This document shows positions 25,953 through 35,152 of a DNA stretch of 64,000 nucleotides, piece after piece (position 1 is the first letter of the stretch; each line of letters starts with the position of its first letter). Origin of the DNA: Longimicrobiaceae bacterium (GTDB lineage: Bacteria; Gemmatimonadota; Gemmatimonadetes; Longimicrobiales; Longimicrobiaceae); contig DASVBS010000034.1 of the NCBI GenBank assembly GCA_036375715.1, positions 62,001-126,000 of the forward strand, read 5' to 3'. Below the pieces are notes generated by a model, which was given only the letters and a program-made list of their open reading frames with translations, was not told the origin of the DNA and did not search any database. A program made the position numbers and the translations under genes.

Positions 25953-27170
25953 CTAGACGATTTCGGGCGCCGCAAAGAGCGGCGCTACCACCAGTGCCGC
26001 GGCTCCTCGCAGGCGGGGGTGGAGCCGGGCGTCTTCCGTCACGATTGCGGTCTCGGCGGCCGCTGCGGTGAGCGTCCGGGCGCGCGTCGCAGCACGCACC
26101 CGCCGCTCGATCAGATCCCACCCGAGGGTGATCTCACCGCCGATGACGATCCGGGCCGGGTTCAGGGCATTGATGATACCCGCCAGACCCACCCCGAGGT
26201 AGTGCGCCGTGTCTGCCAGCGCCCTCGCGGCAGCCTCGTCCCCGTCGCGCGCGCGGGCGACCAGGTCCACCACCGTCACACCTCGCTGCCGCAGCTTCTC
26301 CGGCGCCTCCGGGTCGGCGAGGTCGAGCCCGAAGTAGCGCGCGAGAGTGGCTACGTTCGAGGTATATGCCTCCCAGCACCCGCGCAACCCGCACAAGCAG
26401 GGAGGCCCCTCGGGGTGCAGCGCGATGTGGCCGAACTCCCCAGCGGTGTCACCATGCCCGCGAACGACCTGGCCCCGCACCACGATGCCGGCGCCCACTC
26501 CATCCGACACCGTGACGTATACGAAATCGTCGCTCCCTTCGCCTCCGCCCGGATTGAGCCAGACCTGGGCGAGCGCGCACGCGATGGGAGCGTTCTCGAG
26601 GTAGACCGGGAGCGCGGTTGCGGCGCGGAGCGCCGGGAGCAGATCGACGTCCCGCCAACCAAGCTGCGGCGCGTTCAGCACCCGACCGCTGGAGCGATCC
26701 ACCATCCCGGGCACGACCACGCCGATCCCTTCGCACCGTGCCACAGCGTGGCGCCTCAAAACCGCCTCTCCCCGACCGGCAATTTCCGCCACCAGCCGAT
26801 CGGGATCGAAAGGGGTAGGGAAGCTCTCGATCGCGACCTCCCGGCCGGCGAAATCCGCCAACATCAAATACGTCCGGCTGAAGCGTACGTCAACCGCGAG
26901 AAGATGGCGATCGTGCGTGCGCAGATAGAGGGGCTTGGGCCGCCGGCCGCGCGGGGAGTCGGCGCTCTCTCCCTCGTAGATCTCGCCAGCGGCGAGCAGC
27001 TCGTCGACCAGCGAGGTCACCATGCCGCGACCCACCCCCATGCGGCGCGCCACCTCGGCCCGCGAGATGGGCTGATGCTCGCGCACGAGGTTCAGCACGA
27101 TCTGCCGATTGATCCGGCGCGGAGTGGCGCGCGTGGCGCGCTGAAAGTTCCGCGTGTCGATCTTTTTCAT
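25953..27170 (-). CDS. ROK-family transcriptional repressor
   Basis: 405 residues from the ATG at 27170, which follows AGGGAGGA. The N-terminal winged helix contains the helix-turn-helix ISRAEVARRMGVGRGMVTSLVDEL. The ROK sugar-binding domain follows with DVRFSRTYLMLADF, the GIGVVVPGMVD motif, TAGEFGHIALHPEGPPCLCGLRGCWEAY (zinc-binding C-x-C-G-x-x-G-C and the sugar-contact GEFGH) and GLAGIINALNPARIVIGG. This is the XylR/NagC architecture: repression released by a sugar. It is divergent from uxaC and precedes the isomerase-like gene and xylB, so it probably controls both directions. The inducer may be xylose or a hexuronate. Confidence 0.92.
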   Translation of the reverse strand: MKKIDTRNFQRATRATPRRINRQIVLNLVREHQPISRAEVARRMGVGRGMVTSLVDELLAAGEIYEGESADSPRGRRPKPLYLRTHDRHLLAVDVRFSRTYLMLADFAGREVAIESFPTPFDPDRLVAEIAGRGEAVLRRHAVARCEGIGVVVPGMVDRSSGRVLNAPQLGWRDVDLLPALRAATALPVYLENAPIACALAQVWLNPGGGEGSDDFVYVTVSDGVGAGIVVRGQVVRGHGDTAGEFGHIALHPEGPPCLCGLRGCWEAYTSNVATLARYFGLDLADPEAPEKLRQRGVTVVDLVARARDGDEAAARALADTAHYLGVGLAGIINALNPARIVIGGEITLGWDLIERRVRAATRARTLTAAAAETAIVTEDARLHPRLRGAAALVVAPLFAAPEIV

Positions 27171-27222
27171 TCCGCCGTTTCCTCCCTGCGCCGGCTGCTT
27201 CCGGAGGATCACTCGCAGAGGC

Positions 27223-27243
27223 TTTGTTCGCCAGGCGGGCAAA
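27223..27243. promoter_or_regulatory. candidate ROK operator 1
   Basis: A 21-base imperfect palindrome: TTTGTTCGCC, one central A, then GGCGGGCAAA, with 8 of 10 arm positions symmetric. It lies 52 bases upstream of the ROK regulator start. XylR-type operators commonly have TTTGTT/AACAAA outer arms, which this matches. Binding by the adjacent regulator is an inference. Confidence 0.55.
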
Positions 27244-27339
27244 TTCGTCTTCACTTCCCAGGGGGGCAAGGGCGAAGAGGTGAGGCGGCCGTGGGGCGGC
27301 GTTGCGTGGACGCTACTCCTGGCTTACTCTTTCCGCCCA

Positions 27340-27360
27340 ATTGTCATTGTGGCGAACAAT
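27340..27360. promoter_or_regulatory. candidate ROK operator 2
   Basis: This site has the same 10+1+10 layout as the site at 27223. Its right half GGCGAACAA is the exact reverse complement of TTGTTCGCC in site 1, and its outer five bases are symmetric (ATTGT/ACAAT). It lies 59 bases upstream of uxaC, close to where its promoter should be, so a bound repressor would block uxaC transcription. Confidence 0.55.
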
Positions 27361-27419
27361 TCTCCGAGCCGCGCCCGTTCGGGTGCCCGCCCGGATCCCA
27401 CTCGCGCCCACCGCTCGCC

Positions 27420-28874
27420 ATGCAATCACCGGTACTCGACTCCGTCCGGACCGCCGACGACGGCGTCCTGAGGCTCGACGACGACCGCTTCTTCGATCCG
27501 GACCCAACGATCCGCGGCATCGCCCGCGAGCTGTACGCGGAGACGCGCGACCTCCCCATCGTGGGTCCGCACGGACACGTCGACCCCTCGCTGCTGGCGG
27601 AGAACCGGCCTTTCCCCGAGCCGACGGCGCTGATCCTGATCCCGGATCACTACATCTTCCGGATGCTCTATTCGCAGGGAATCCGGCTGGAGTCGCTGGG
27701 AATCCCCGCGCGCGACGGGACCATGGTCGAGACGGATCCCCGCAAGATCTGGCAGATCTTCGGCGAGCACTGGTACCTGTTCCGAGGAACCCCGACCGGC
27801 GCGTGGCTGGATCACGAGTTCCACGAAGTCTTCGGCATCCGGCGCAAGCTGAACGGCCAGACGGCGCAGCAGATCTATGACGAGATCGCGGAGAAGCTGC
27901 GCACTCCTGAGTTCCTCCCGCGCGCGCTCTTCGAGCGCTTCAACATCGAGGTGCTCTGCACCACCGACGCGGCCACCGATACCCTCGAGCACCACCAGGC
28001 CATCCGGGATTCGGGCTGGGGTGGCCGGGTGATTCCGTGCTTCCGGCCGGACGCGGTTCTTCGGATCTCGCTGCCCGGCTGGCGGGCGGAGATAGAGAAG
28101 CTATCGGAGGTCTGCGGATACGAAGTAGCGGATTATCGCTCGTTCATCCGGGCACTCGAGGATCGGCGGACCTACTTCCGGTCGCTGGGCGCCACCGCCA
28201 CCGATCATGCGGTCCTGGAGCCGTACACGGAGCGTCTTCCGGACGCGGAGGCGGATACCCTCTTCCAACGTGCCCTGCGCGGCCAGGCGACGGAGGAGGA
28301 TCAGCGGCGCTTCGAAGCGCACATGCTCATGGAGATGGCCCGGATGTCCACCGAGGATGGCATGGTGATGCAGATCCACGCGGGCTCACTCCGTGACCAC
28401 AACCAGGCGATCTTCGAGCGCTTCGGGCAGGACAAGGGAGCCGACATCCCGATTCGCACCGAGTACACCCGTAACCTGCGGGCGCTGCTCAACGCCTACG
28501 GGAACGACCCGAATTTCCGGCTCGTGCTATTCACCCTGGACGAATCCACCTACTCGCGCGAACTGGCGCCGCTCGCGGGGCATTATCCGGCGGTGCGCCT
28601 GGGCCCGGCCTGGTGGTTCCACGACTCCATCGAGGGGATGACCCGGTACCGTCAGCTCACGACGGAGACGGCCGGTATCTACAACACCGCCGGGTTCAAC
28701 GACGATACCCGCGCCTTCTGCTCGATCCCCGCGCGTCACGATCTCTCGCGGAGAGTGGACGCCAACTTCCTGGCGGGGCTGGTCGCGCGGCACATCGTCG
28801 ACATGAGCGACGCTCGCGAAATGGCCCGCGCCCTGGCCTACGATCTCGCGAAGGAAACGTATCGGCTCGCGTAG
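27420..28874 (+). CDS. uxaC: glucuronate/galacturonate isomerase
   Basis: 484 residues from the ATG at 27420; the frame is open far upstream but that part is antisense to the ROK gene. It isomerises D-galacturonate to tagaturonate and D-glucuronate to fructuronate, the first step of hexuronate breakdown. LPIVGPHGHVDPSLLAENRPF holds the metal-site His51 and His53. FNIEVLCTTDAATDTLEHH, MQIHAGSLRDHNQ and WWFHDSIEGMTRYR are further family blocks. The order and length agree with UxaC (about 470 residues) with a ~20-residue N-terminal extension. It is the first gene of the plus-strand hexuronate genes and is divergent from the ROK repressor. Confidence 0.95.
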   Translation: MQSPVLDSVRTADDGVLRLDDDRFFDPDPTIRGIARELYAETRDLPIVGPHGHVDPSLLAENRPFPEPTALILIPDHYIFRMLYSQGIRLESLGIPARDGTMVETDPRKIWQIFGEHWYLFRGTPTGAWLDHEFHEVFGIRRKLNGQTAQQIYDEIAEKLRTPEFLPRALFERFNIEVLCTTDAATDTLEHHQAIRDSGWGGRVIPCFRPDAVLRISLPGWRAEIEKLSEVCGYEVADYRSFIRALEDRRTYFRSLGATATDHAVLEPYTERLPDAEADTLFQRALRGQATEEDQRRFEAHMLMEMARMSTEDGMVMQIHAGSLRDHNQAIFERFGQDKGADIPIRTEYTRNLRALLNAYGNDPNFRLVLFTLDESTYSRELAPLAGHYPAVRLGPAWWFHDSIEGMTRYRQLTTETAGIYNTAGFNDDTRAFCSIPARHDLSRRVDANFLAGLVARHIVDMSDAREMARALAYDLAKETYRLA

Positions 28875-28889
28875 GGTTCTCATCTGATA

Positions 28890-28914
28890 GGGGCGCCGCA
28901 TACCACGGCGCCCC
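28890..28914 (+). promoter_or_regulatory. intercistronic hairpin after uxaC
   Basis: Perfect nine-base arms GGGGCGCCG and CGGCGCCCC with a seven-base loop, between the uxaC stop and the next start. There is no T run, so it is more likely an mRNA-stability or partial attenuation element than a full terminator. Confidence 0.45.
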
Positions 28915-28931
28915 ACCTCCCGGACTGCGAG

Positions 28932-31900
28932 ATGAAAGCATCTCTCATCATCGGCACCACCTTCGGCCTGGCGGTCGTCTCTGCCTTCGCCGCCGAGCAG
29001 CTCCGTCCCCGCGCCGCGGAGCTCGAAGGAATCGAGGTAGCCAGCGGTCTCGAGGCGACGCTCTTCGCGGAGTCGCCGATGCTCACCAACCCCACCAACC
29101 TCGACGTCGACCATCGAGGGCGGGTGTGGGTGGTGGAGGGCTACAACTACCGGAACTCCCTGCACCCCGATCAGCCTGTTCGGGAGGAGGGCGACCGCGT
29201 CGTGATCCTCGAGGATAGCGACGGCGACGGAGCGGCGGACGTCCAGAAGGTCTTCTACCAGGGCCGCGACATCGACGCGGCGATGGGGATCGCGGTCCTC
29301 GGCAACCAGGTGATCGTCTCCTCCTACGGCCAGGTCCTGCGCCTCACCGACACCGACGGGGACGACCGGGCAGATCAGAAGGAAGTGATCTTCCGGCTGA
29401 ACGACGCCGACCACGACCATACCGTCCACGCCTTCGTCTTCGGCCCCGACGGCCGGCTCTACTTCAACGTGGGGGACGAGGGGAAGTTCGTCCTCACGCC
29501 CGCGGGCGACACGATTGTCGACCTGGCCGGGAACAAGGTCACGTCGAATGGCAATCCTTACCGGAAGGGGATGGCATTCCGCGTCGAACCGGACGGCAGC
29601 CGCTTCGAGGTGCTCGGCCACAACTTCCGGAACCCCTACGAGGTTTCGGTCGATGCGTACGGCACGCTCTGGCAGAGCGACAACGACGACGACGGGAACC
29701 GCGCCGTGCGCATCAACTTCGTGATGGAAGGCGGGAACTACGGCTACACCGACGAGATGACCGGGGCTGGCTGGCGCACGCCGCGCACGGGCATGGCGGA
29801 TTCGATTCCTCTGCGCCACTGGCACCTGAACGATCCGGGCGTGGTCCCGAACGTCCTGCAGACGGGAGCCGGCTCGCCGGCGGGAATCATGGTGTACGAG
29901 GGTAGCCTCCTGCCGGAGCGATATCACAACGCCATGATCCACGCCGACGCCGGCGTGCGCGTGGTGCGGGCCTACCCGGTGGAGAAGGACGGCGCCGGCT
30001 ATCGCGGGAGGATCGAACCGATCCTCACCGGGACCGACGATCCGCTCTTCCGCCCGGTCGACGTCGCCGCCGCGCCCGACGGCTCGCTCTTCGTGGCCGA
30101 CTGGTACGATCCCGGAGTCGGCGGCCACAATGTCCGCGATCTGACTTACGGCCGGGTCATCCGGGTCGCTCCTCCGCAACAGGCCTACCGGGTGATGCCG
30201 GCGGACCTCTCGACGGCCGAGGGAGCTGCGCGGGCACTATCCAGCCCGAACCAGGCGACGCGCTACCTCGCCTATCGGCGCCTGGAGTCGCTGGGCGCGG
30301 AGGAAGAAGCCGCCCTCCGGGCGGTGTGGGAGAGTGGGAGCTCCCGCGAGAAGGCGCGCGCCCTATGGCTCCTCGGCCTCCATCCGGAGCGCGGCGAGCG
30401 CTACATCGACGAGGCTCTCTCCAGCGACGATCCCGACCTGCGGATCACAGGATTGCGTGTTGCCCGGCGCGCCGGGCTCGAGATCCTGCCGCTCGCCCGC
30501 CGCCTGGTGCACGACCCCTCACCGCAGGTACGCCGGGAAGTGGCGCTGGCGCTCCGGTATGAAGACGACCCACAGACGGCGGAGGTATGGGCGGAGCTCG
30601 CCCTCCAGCACGACGGACGGGACCGCTGGTACCTCGAGGCGCTGGGAATCGCGGCGGACGGGCGGTGGGACCAGTTCTTTGCCGCATGGGTAGAGCGCGC
30701 GGGCGATCGGTTGAACACGCCGGCAGCTCGCGACGTGGTGTGGAGGGCGCGCACGGACGCAGCACTCCCCCGGCTCGCGGCCTACATCCGTGCGACCGCG
30801 AGCGAGGACGAGGAGCGGTTGCGGTATTTCCGCGCCTTCGACTTCCACCAGGGTGCCGCGCGCGAGCAGACCCTCCTGACGCTGCTCGACGGCGACCATC
30901 CCGATCGCGACGCGATCGCTGCACTGGCCCTCATGCATCTGACGCCGGAAATGGCAGCAGGAGATGGCCGGGTGGCCTCTGCTCTGCGCCGGGCGCTCGA
31001 CGCGGTGCGCGGCACCGAGCGCTTCGTGCAGCTAGCCGAGCGCTACGAGGCTCGAGAGCGCGCCAACGAGCTCGTCGATCTGGCGCTGGCGCAGCCGGAC
31101 AGCTCAGCGGGCATCCAGGCGGCGAGGCTGGCCCTGAATTGGGGAGCGGCGGACGGCTTTGCCAGCGCGCTTGCGGGGGATGACGAAGCGCGGACGGAGC
31201 GGGCGACCCTGGTGCTGGGAGCGGCCGGCAGCACCGAGGCGGTCGAGCTCCTTCAAAACACCGTCACCGCGACGGACCGCCCGCTGTCGCTGCGGCGTGC
31301 GGCGGTTCAAGCCCTCGGGCGTACGCAGTCTGGTGAGCGACAGCTGCTGGAGCTCGTTCGCCAGAGGAGCCTTCCCGCGGACCTGGAGCCAGCGGCCGCC
31401 GCGGTGCTCTTCAGCTCTTTCCGCAGCGGAATCCGGGAGGCCGCGGCGGAGTACCTCACGCCACCGGCTGCCGCCTCTGCGGACGGGGCGCCGCTGCCGC
31501 CCGTAGGCGAGCTGGCGCGGCAGCGCGGCGACGTCGAGGCAGGGCGGGCGGTGTTCGCTCGCGCTTGCGCCGTCTGCCACACCGCCGAGGGCGTGGGGAA
31601 TGACTTCGGGCCAGGCCTCTCCACCATCGGGGCGAAGCTGTCGCGCGGGGCACTGTACACAGCCATCCTGGAGCCGAGCGCGGGTATCAGCTTCAACTAC
31701 CTTGGGGAATCGATCCGGCTCGACGACGGGACCGAAGTGTCGGGAATCGTCGCGGGAGAAACTGAAAACGAACTCACGTTGCGGCTCCCCGGCGGCGTCA
31801 GCGCCCGCTATGCGAAGACACGCGTCGAGGCGCGACAGCGGCTCGACGGGTCCCTCATGCCTGACAACCTGGAGCAGGCGATGACCCGCCAGGAACTGGT

Positions 31901-31934
31901 AGACCTGGTCGAGTACCTGGCCTCGCTCCGTTGA
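28932..31934 (+). CDS. PVC-type haem-binding protein: propeller dehydrogenase, HEAT repeats and cytochrome c domain
   Basis: 1000 residues with an N-terminal signal (SLIIGTTFGLAVVSAFAAEQ). Residues ~40-430 form a membrane-bound-dehydrogenase-type propeller (PTNLDVDHRGRVWVVEGYNYR) carrying two calcium-loop motifs, DSDGDGAAD and DTDGDDRAD. Residues ~430-850 are helical HEAT-like repeats. The C-terminal ~140 residues hold a cytochrome c site, Cys879-x-x-Cys882-His883 (RACAVCHTAEGVG), with a probable Met ligand in GSLMPDNL. This order is the family first noted in Planctomycetes and Verrucomicrobia. It should oxidise a periplasmic sugar-type substrate and pass electrons on. Its place between uxaC and uxaA links it to uronic-acid use. 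Confidence 0.88.
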   Translation: MKASLIIGTTFGLAVVSAFAAEQLRPRAAELEGIEVASGLEATLFAESPMLTNPTNLDVDHRGRVWVVEGYNYRNSLHPDQPVREEGDRVVILEDSDGDGAADVQKVFYQGRDIDAAMGIAVLGNQVIVSSYGQVLRLTDTDGDDRADQKEVIFRLNDADHDHTVHAFVFGPDGRLYFNVGDEGKFVLTPAGDTIVDLAGNKVTSNGNPYRKGMAFRVEPDGSRFEVLGHNFRNPYEVSVDAYGTLWQSDNDDDGNRAVRINFVMEGGNYGYTDEMTGAGWRTPRTGMADSIPLRHWHLNDPGVVPNVLQTGAGSPAGIMVYEGSLLPERYHNAMIHADAGVRVVRAYPVEKDGAGYRGRIEPILTGTDDPLFRPVDVAAAPDGSLFVADWYDPGVGGHNVRDLTYGRVIRVAPPQQAYRVMPADLSTAEGAARALSSPNQATRYLAYRRLESLGAEEEAALRAVWESGSSREKARALWLLGLHPERGERYIDEALSSDDPDLRITGLRVARRAGLEILPLARRLVHDPSPQVRREVALALRYEDDPQTAEVWAELALQHDGRDRWYLEALGIAADGRWDQFFAAWVERAGDRLNTPAARDVVWRARTDAALPRLAAYIRATASEDEERLRYFRAFDFHQGAAREQTLLTLLDGDHPDRDAIAALALMHLTPEMAAGDGRVASALRRALDAVRGTERFVQLAERYEARERANELVDLALAQPDSSAGIQAARLALNWGAADGFASALAGDDEARTERATLVLGAAGSTEAVELLQNTVTATDRPLSLRRAAVQALGRTQSGERQLLELVRQRSLPADLEPAAAAVLFSSFRSGIREAAAEYLTPPAAASADGAPLPPVGELARQRGDVEAGRAVFARACAVCHTAEGVGNDFGPGLSTIGAKLSRGALYTAILEPSAGISFNYLGESIRLDDGTEVSGIVAGETENELTLRLPGGVSARYAKTRVEARQRLDGSLMPDNLEQAMTRQELVDLVEYLASLR

Positions 31935-31945
31935 TAGAAATCGCG

Positions 31946-33442
31946 ATGGAAACCCCTCGGACGGTACAGATCCACCCCGCCGACAACGTGGTTGTGGCGG
32001 TGCGTCCCCTCGCCGCTGGCGAGGAGGTCGAGTTGCCCACGGGCCGGCTCCACCTCGCGCAGGATGTACCCGCCGGCCATAAGATCGCCGTCGTGCCGAT
32101 CGCGGCGGGCGAGGCGGTGGTGAAGTACGGCTTCCCCATCGGGCGGGCCACCGAGTCGATCGAGCCGGGAGCGTGGGTGCACTCTCACAACCTGGCGACC
32201 GCTCTCTCGGGGAAGCAGAGCTACGAGTACCGTCCGGTCCCACCGCCAGCGCCGTACACGGGCCCGGTCCCGACCTTCATGGGGTACCGCCGGGCCGACG
32301 GGCGGGTAGGCGTGCGGAACGAGGTCTGGATCGTCAACACGGTGGGCTGCGTGAATACTGCCGCTGAACGGATCGCCCGCGCCGCTTCGGAGCGCTTCGC
32401 GGATCGCATCGACGGCGTACACGCCTTCGCCCACCCGTACGGCTGCAGCCAGCTCGGCGACGACCTGGTCAACACCCAACGCGTGCTCGCGGGGCTCATG
32501 CGCCATCCGAACGCCGGCGGGGTGCTGGTGCTCGGGCTGGGGTGCGAGAACAACCAGATGGACAGCCTCCTCCGCGTCGCCGGCGACGTGGACCAGAGCC
32601 GTCTCCTCTTCTTCAACACCCAGGACGTGCTGGACGAGGTCGAGGAAGGCCTCGACGCGGTGACGCAGCTGGTCGAGCGCATGGCGGTTGATCGGCGCGT
32701 GGAGTGCCCCGCCTCCGAACTCATCCTGGGGCACAAGTGCGGCGGCTCAGACGGCTTCAGTGGCATCTCGGCCAACGCCCTGGTCGGGCGAATCGCCGAC
32801 CGGCTGTCCGCCATGGGCGGCGGCGTCATCCTCACCGAGGTGCCGGAGATGTTCGGCGCTGAGCAGGTGCTGATGAACCGCGCCGTCGACGAGCAGGTCT
32901 TCGGCCAGGTCGTCACCATGATCGACGACTTCAAGGACTACTTCATCCGGCACGGCCAGCCGATCTATGAGAACCCGTCCCCGGGGAACAAGGCGGGCGG
33001 CCTCACCACCCTGGAGGAGAAATCCCTCGGCGCAATTCAGAAAGGAGGGCAGGCCCCCGTGCGCCGCGTCCTGCGCTACGGCGACCGGGCGGAGACCGGC
33101 GGCCTCTCCCTGCTGGAGGCGCCCGGCAACGACGGGGTCTCGTCCACCGCTATGGTGGCGAGCGGCGCTGTGATCCTGCTCTTCACTACCGGCCGTGGGA
33201 CCCCGCTGGGCTTCCCGGTCCCGACCGTCAAGATCTCCTCGAACACGGCGATCGCGGAGAAGAAGCCGCACTGGATCGACTTCAACGCGGGACGGCTGCT
33301 TGATGGTACGGCAACGATGGAGGAGCTCGCTGACGAGCTGTTCGAGTACATCCTCGACGTCGCCTCGGGACGCGAGATGACGAACAACGAGCGTCACGGG
33401 TACCGAGAGATCGCCATCTGGAAGGAAGGAGTCACTCTCTGA
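31946..33442 (+). CDS. uxaA: altronate dehydratase
   Basis: 498 residues from the ATG at 31946, 12 bases after the previous stop; a TTG at 31931 overlapping that stop is an alternative. It converts D-altronate to 2-dehydro-3-deoxy-D-gluconate. The N-terminal SAF domain runs to ~95 (AGEEVELPTGRLHLAQDVPAGHKIAV). The large domain contains GYRRADGRVGVRNEVWIVNTVGCVN, HAFAHPYGCSQLGDD and GCENNQMD, with Cys residues proposed to bind iron, then LGHKCGGSDGFSGISANALVG and a FTTGRGTPLGFPVPTVKISSN block. Length and order equal E. coli UxaA. uxaB and eda follow. Confidence 0.95.
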   Translation: METPRTVQIHPADNVVVAVRPLAAGEEVELPTGRLHLAQDVPAGHKIAVVPIAAGEAVVKYGFPIGRATESIEPGAWVHSHNLATALSGKQSYEYRPVPPPAPYTGPVPTFMGYRRADGRVGVRNEVWIVNTVGCVNTAAERIARAASERFADRIDGVHAFAHPYGCSQLGDDLVNTQRVLAGLMRHPNAGGVLVLGLGCENNQMDSLLRVAGDVDQSRLLFFNTQDVLDEVEEGLDAVTQLVERMAVDRRVECPASELILGHKCGGSDGFSGISANALVGRIADRLSAMGGGVILTEVPEMFGAEQVLMNRAVDEQVFGQVVTMIDDFKDYFIRHGQPIYENPSPGNKAGGLTTLEEKSLGAIQKGGQAPVRRVLRYGDRAETGGLSLLEAPGNDGVSSTAMVASGAVILLFTTGRGTPLGFPVPTVKISSNTAIAEKKPHWIDFNAGRLLDGTATMEELADELFEYILDVASGREMTNNERHGYREIAIWKEGVTL

Positions 33443-33588
33443 GCCCGGCGGCCCGTCGCCGTCGCTGATGATTGTGCCCGGCTCGGCGTCGTGGTAGCCT
33501 GCGAGCGACACCGGCCCCCAGACCTAATCTTCCCCCGCTCCGCCTCGCCAGAAGGAGCTGGAGGGCGACCGTTTTCCATTGACCCGGC

Positions 33589-35112
33589 ATGCAACCGACA
33601 CTATCCCGCAGGCTGATTCTGGATCCCGAGTTCCGGGCACGAACCGACGTGGTTCTGCCTGACCCCGCGCATTTGGATCTCCCCGAACGGGCGATCCAGT
33701 TCGGCACCGGCGCGTTCCTGCGCGGCTTCGTCGACTACTTTCTGGACCAGGCGAATCGTCAGGGTCGCTTCAACGGCCGGGTGGTGATGGTGGGATCCAC
33801 CGGGAGCGGTCGCGACCGGACGATCAACGAGCAGGACGGCCTGTACACCCTGTCGATCCAGGGGCTGAAGGAAAGAGAGAGGTTCGAGGAGAACCGGGTG
33901 ATCGGTTCCGTGAGCCGGGCGATCTCGTCGCAGGGCGCCTGGGGCGAGGTGCTGGCCTGCGCGCGCAACCCCGACCTGCGCCTCGTCTTCTCCAATACCA
34001 CGGAGGTCGGAATCACCCTCGACCAGGGGGACGATCCGTCGCTCGAGCCACCGCGCTCGTTCCCTGGCAAGCTGGCGCGCTTCCTCCTCGAGCGGGGCAG
34101 GGCATTCGACTACGCGGAGGAAGCCGGGGTGGTGGTGATTCCCTGCGAGCTGATCGAGGACAACGGCGATCGGCTGCGCCAGATCGTGCTCGATCTCGCC
34201 GCGCGCTGGGGCGTGGAGGAGGCCTTCGGGCGCTGGATCGAGAGCTCGGTGCCCTTCTGCAACACCCTCGTGGACCGCATCGTCCCGGGTAAGCCCACGG
34301 AGGAGCGCGCCCGAGAGCTGCGCGAACGCCTCGGCTACCAGGACGAGATGCTCACCGCCTGCGAGGTCTACCGGCTCTTCGCCATACAGGGAGACTCTGC
34401 GCTGGAGCAGAGGCTCGAGTTCGCTCAGGCCGACCCGGGGGTGATCGTCACGTCCGACGTCACCCCGTATCGGGAGCGCAAGGTGCGCTTGCTGAACGGC
34501 ACGCACACGGCAATGGTTCCCGCCGCCCTGCTGTGCGGGCACGAGAGCGTTCGGGCGGCGGTGGAGGACGATCTGGTCGGCGCCTTCGTCCGGAAGCTGA
34601 TGTTCGACGAGATCGTTCCCACGCTCGAGGCGGAGGGTGCCGAGCAGTTTGCGCGCGACGTCATCGACCGGTTCTCCAACCCGTTCATCCGCCACGCGCT
34701 GCTCGACATCACGCTGCAGGGAACGATGAAGATGCGGGTGCGCAACGTTCCCACCATCCGCCGATATGCGCAGCGCTTCGGCCGGGCTCCGAGCGCCTTT
34801 TCCTTCGGGCTCGCCGCCTTCCTCGTCTTCATGCGGGGAGAGCTGCAGGCATCCGCCCGAGAGCGCGGCCTCCGCGTACCTCCGGACGATCAGTCGGATC
34901 GGCTGCGTGAGCACTGGGAGGCGCTCCCCGACCGGACCGACGAGGCGCTACGCGAGCTGGCCGCTACCACTCTCTCCGATCAAGTGCTCTGGGAGGACGA
35001 CCTCACCTCCATTCCGGGATTGCTCACGGCGGTCTCGGAGAGCTTGATCCGGATCGAGGGGCAGGGAGCCGAGCCAGCCCTCGCGGCGCTCCTCGAGAAA
35101 GACGCCGCGTGA
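33589..35112 (+). CDS. uxaB: tagaturonate reductase (altronate oxidoreductase)
   Basis: 507 residues of the polyol-dehydrogenase superfamily. RAIQFGTGAFLRGFVDYFLDQA is the NAD-binding N-terminus, lacking the classical GxGxxG as usual for this family. SSVPFCNTLVDRIVPGKP and RKVRLLNGTHTAMVPAALLCG are the catalytic Lys/Asn/His region. NPFIRHALLDITLQGTMKMRVRN belongs to the C-terminal helical domain. It reduces tagaturonate to altronate, the substrate of UxaA. No separate fructuronate reductase (UxuB) is encoded in the window although uxuA is present, so this enzyme may serve both branches. Confidence 0.92.
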   Translation: MQPTLSRRLILDPEFRARTDVVLPDPAHLDLPERAIQFGTGAFLRGFVDYFLDQANRQGRFNGRVVMVGSTGSGRDRTINEQDGLYTLSIQGLKERERFEENRVIGSVSRAISSQGAWGEVLACARNPDLRLVFSNTTEVGITLDQGDDPSLEPPRSFPGKLARFLLERGRAFDYAEEAGVVVIPCELIEDNGDRLRQIVLDLAARWGVEEAFGRWIESSVPFCNTLVDRIVPGKPTEERARELRERLGYQDEMLTACEVYRLFAIQGDSALEQRLEFAQADPGVIVTSDVTPYRERKVRLLNGTHTAMVPAALLCGHESVRAAVEDDLVGAFVRKLMFDEIVPTLEAEGAEQFARDVIDRFSNPFIRHALLDITLQGTMKMRVRNVPTIRRYAQRFGRAPSAFSFGLAAFLVFMRGELQASARERGLRVPPDDQSDRLREHWEALPDRTDEALRELAATTLSDQVLWEDDLTSIPGLLTAVSESLIRIEGQGAEPALAALLEKDAA

Positions 35113-35152
35113 TGAACGCGGCCGCCATAGCAAACCTCATACGATCGACTTT

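Noticed and set aside
25854-27419. A 522-codon upstream extension of uxaC
   Set aside because: It is antisense to the ROK regulator and its translation is not protein-like; the ATG at 27420 gives the normal UxaC length.
28527-30179. A 550-codon open frame antisense to uxaC and the haem protein
   Set aside because: No domain, skewed composition, spans two real genes on the other strand.
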